Shown here piece by piece: positions 62,950 through 64,000 of a stretch of DNA of 64,000 bases; the stretch's first letter is position 1, and the number at the start of each line of letters is the position of its first letter. A program made the translations under genes and the position numbers. Where the stretch lies: positions 3,844,001-3,908,000 of the forward strand of contig NC_073696.1 in the NCBI RefSeq assembly GCF_029784165.1, in the 5' to 3' direction. The notes below the pieces were generated by a model. That model made no database searches. It saw only the letters and a program-made list of their open reading frames with translations, and had not been told where the DNA came from. The stretch is from Wyeomyia smithii (taxonomy: Eukaryota; Arthropoda; Insecta; Diptera; Culicidae).

Positions 62950-64000
62950 AACATCTGCAAATATTTTCTTGCAGAAGAATTTATGTTTTAATGTGGTGCG
63001 AGTCGAGCAGAAAAAAATACATTTCTGATGTTTTCGTAGTTTAACGAATAGTAACACATTGCGGAATTCGAAATATTTTTTTACTTTTACCAAAACAAGA
63101 TCTTGGCACATTTGGCTGGAGTAAAAGCCGCATTTCATTGGTTTAATTTATTTTTTTTTATTTCTACGTAGTTATGTGGATTAAAACGTTAACTTCTTCT
63201 CAGACGTGTTCCTTGGACATCAACAAACATTTTCGTTATAAAAATTCACATGTTATCTCTTTATATATGATTATAGAGGAGAACTAAGCATGTCACGCTA
63301 AATTCTTCTTACTTCGATTTCTTTCTTCTAAAAGTTACATAAAAAGATGTTTTACTGTGAACGATTGACGAATATCCGGTTATCACCCGAGTGTGGTATA
63401 TTCGGAACTCGGATGACCCCACATAACATTTTCCAAAATAACGACTTATGGTTTCAGGAAAATAATCTAAAGTGGTATTTGGCCAACCATTTCAATACGT
63501 CCGAAACTTCCGAACTCCATACGTCATTTTGAAATCCGAAATGGCGACTTACAGTTTCTGTAAAACATCCCCAAATCACAAAATTCAATCCAATATTGGT
63601 ATTTCCGTTCTGTGCGTTCTCAAAATGTTTAAGTACTTAAAGTGATGTTGGACGTATAAGATGTGAAATATTTTTGAAGTGCTAATAATGCAATGAATTA
63701 TAAAAAATGATTCCTAATTTTGAAACTTTTGATCCCGAGCATCGCCGGGAACGTTCAACTAGTCGTTAACTAAATTAGATATCTAGTCCTGATTTAGTCG
63801 TAAAGTTTTCCAATACATAACCGCGTGAGTAAACCGAAATTTTCGTTTATAACTACATATTTTGCAATGCTTTTGTAAAATATACTATGGTACAAACACA
63901 GAGAAAAACTGCATCCAAATGAACTCCTCCAATGAATTCCCTTATTGACGTCACAAACGGCTCATAATCCTGTAAGTCCAGTCATAACAATATCGCGCCC
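62950..64000. other. Non-coding; includes a segment related to the 125-bp unit family
   Basis: Near 63390-63590 the sequence contains TTTTGAAATCCGAAATGGCG, the reverse complement of the TCGCCAT..GGATTTCAAAATG wording in the array at 10010-11000, with AATATTGGTATTTCCG in similar relation. It is thus a diverged inverted copy. The rest shows no gene. Confidence 0.4.

Noticed and set aside
1..64000. Endogenous viral element (for example flavivirus- or rhabdovirus-like), common in Aedes
   Set aside because: None of the translated frames show a viral polymerase, nucleocapsid or glycoprotein motif that I recognise.

Overview
The window reads as intergenic or intronic DNA of a transposon-rich culicine mosquito genome, most likely Aedes. 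The evidence is the mix of elements: a BEL/Pao LTR retrotransposon, several mosquito-type LINEs (I/Loner-like, RTE-like, LOA-like and Jockey/CR1-like), a tRNA-derived SINE, hAT-, piggyBac- and Tc1/mariner-type relics and many MITEs in AT-rich DNA. No complete host gene is visible. One short plus-strand open reading frame ending in a consensus splice donor (44582-44849) is a weak candidate for a host exon.

Layout. 1-760: unclassified, with one block repeated at 49 kb. 761-11938: the two ends of what may be one old hAT-like element, split by a complete BEL element (1316-8560; identical 682-bp LTRs, GTAAC target duplication, one 1,959-codon ORF) and by a long non-autonomous repeat with internal 125-bp tandem units; a 308-bp hAT MITE sits at 11246-11553. 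11948-13440: a rearranged Tc1-like element with two opposed transposase 3' ends, then a minisatellite. 14-18.5 kb: more copies of the long repeat and two LINE scraps. 18965-20174: two foldback MITEs with perfect 8-bp target duplications. 22003-23640: an unidentified retrotransposed unit with a 26-bp duplication. 24.2-28.1 kb: a mariner relic and a broken LINE.

28940-35967 is a 7-kb satellite of 68- and about 58-bp units with higher-order duplications. Directly beyond it, 36076-41945 is a full-length LINE on the minus strand with both ORFs open, a poly(A) tail and target duplications. 45.6-49.1 kb is a decayed RTE-type LINE and 52.2-54.9 kb a 5'-truncated LOA-like LINE. 50.2-50.6 kb has two adjoining MITEs, one piggyBac-like. 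55106-57732 is a large element with inverted arms of about 500 bp. Beyond it lie a SINE (59725-59937), a hAT MITE full of CGATA motifs (60846-61149) and an AT-rich tandem array of about 175-bp units arranged as dimers (61262-62945).

Working together: two elements look complete enough to encode their own mobilisation (the BEL element and the 36-42 kb LINE). Almost everything else is dead or non-autonomous. Every recognisable LINE coding relic, and both main transposase relics, lie on the minus strand. That bias, with the satellite and nested insertions, makes a one-strand piRNA cluster worth testing, but it is only an inference. I found no convincing wholly new gene system; the best leads are structural.
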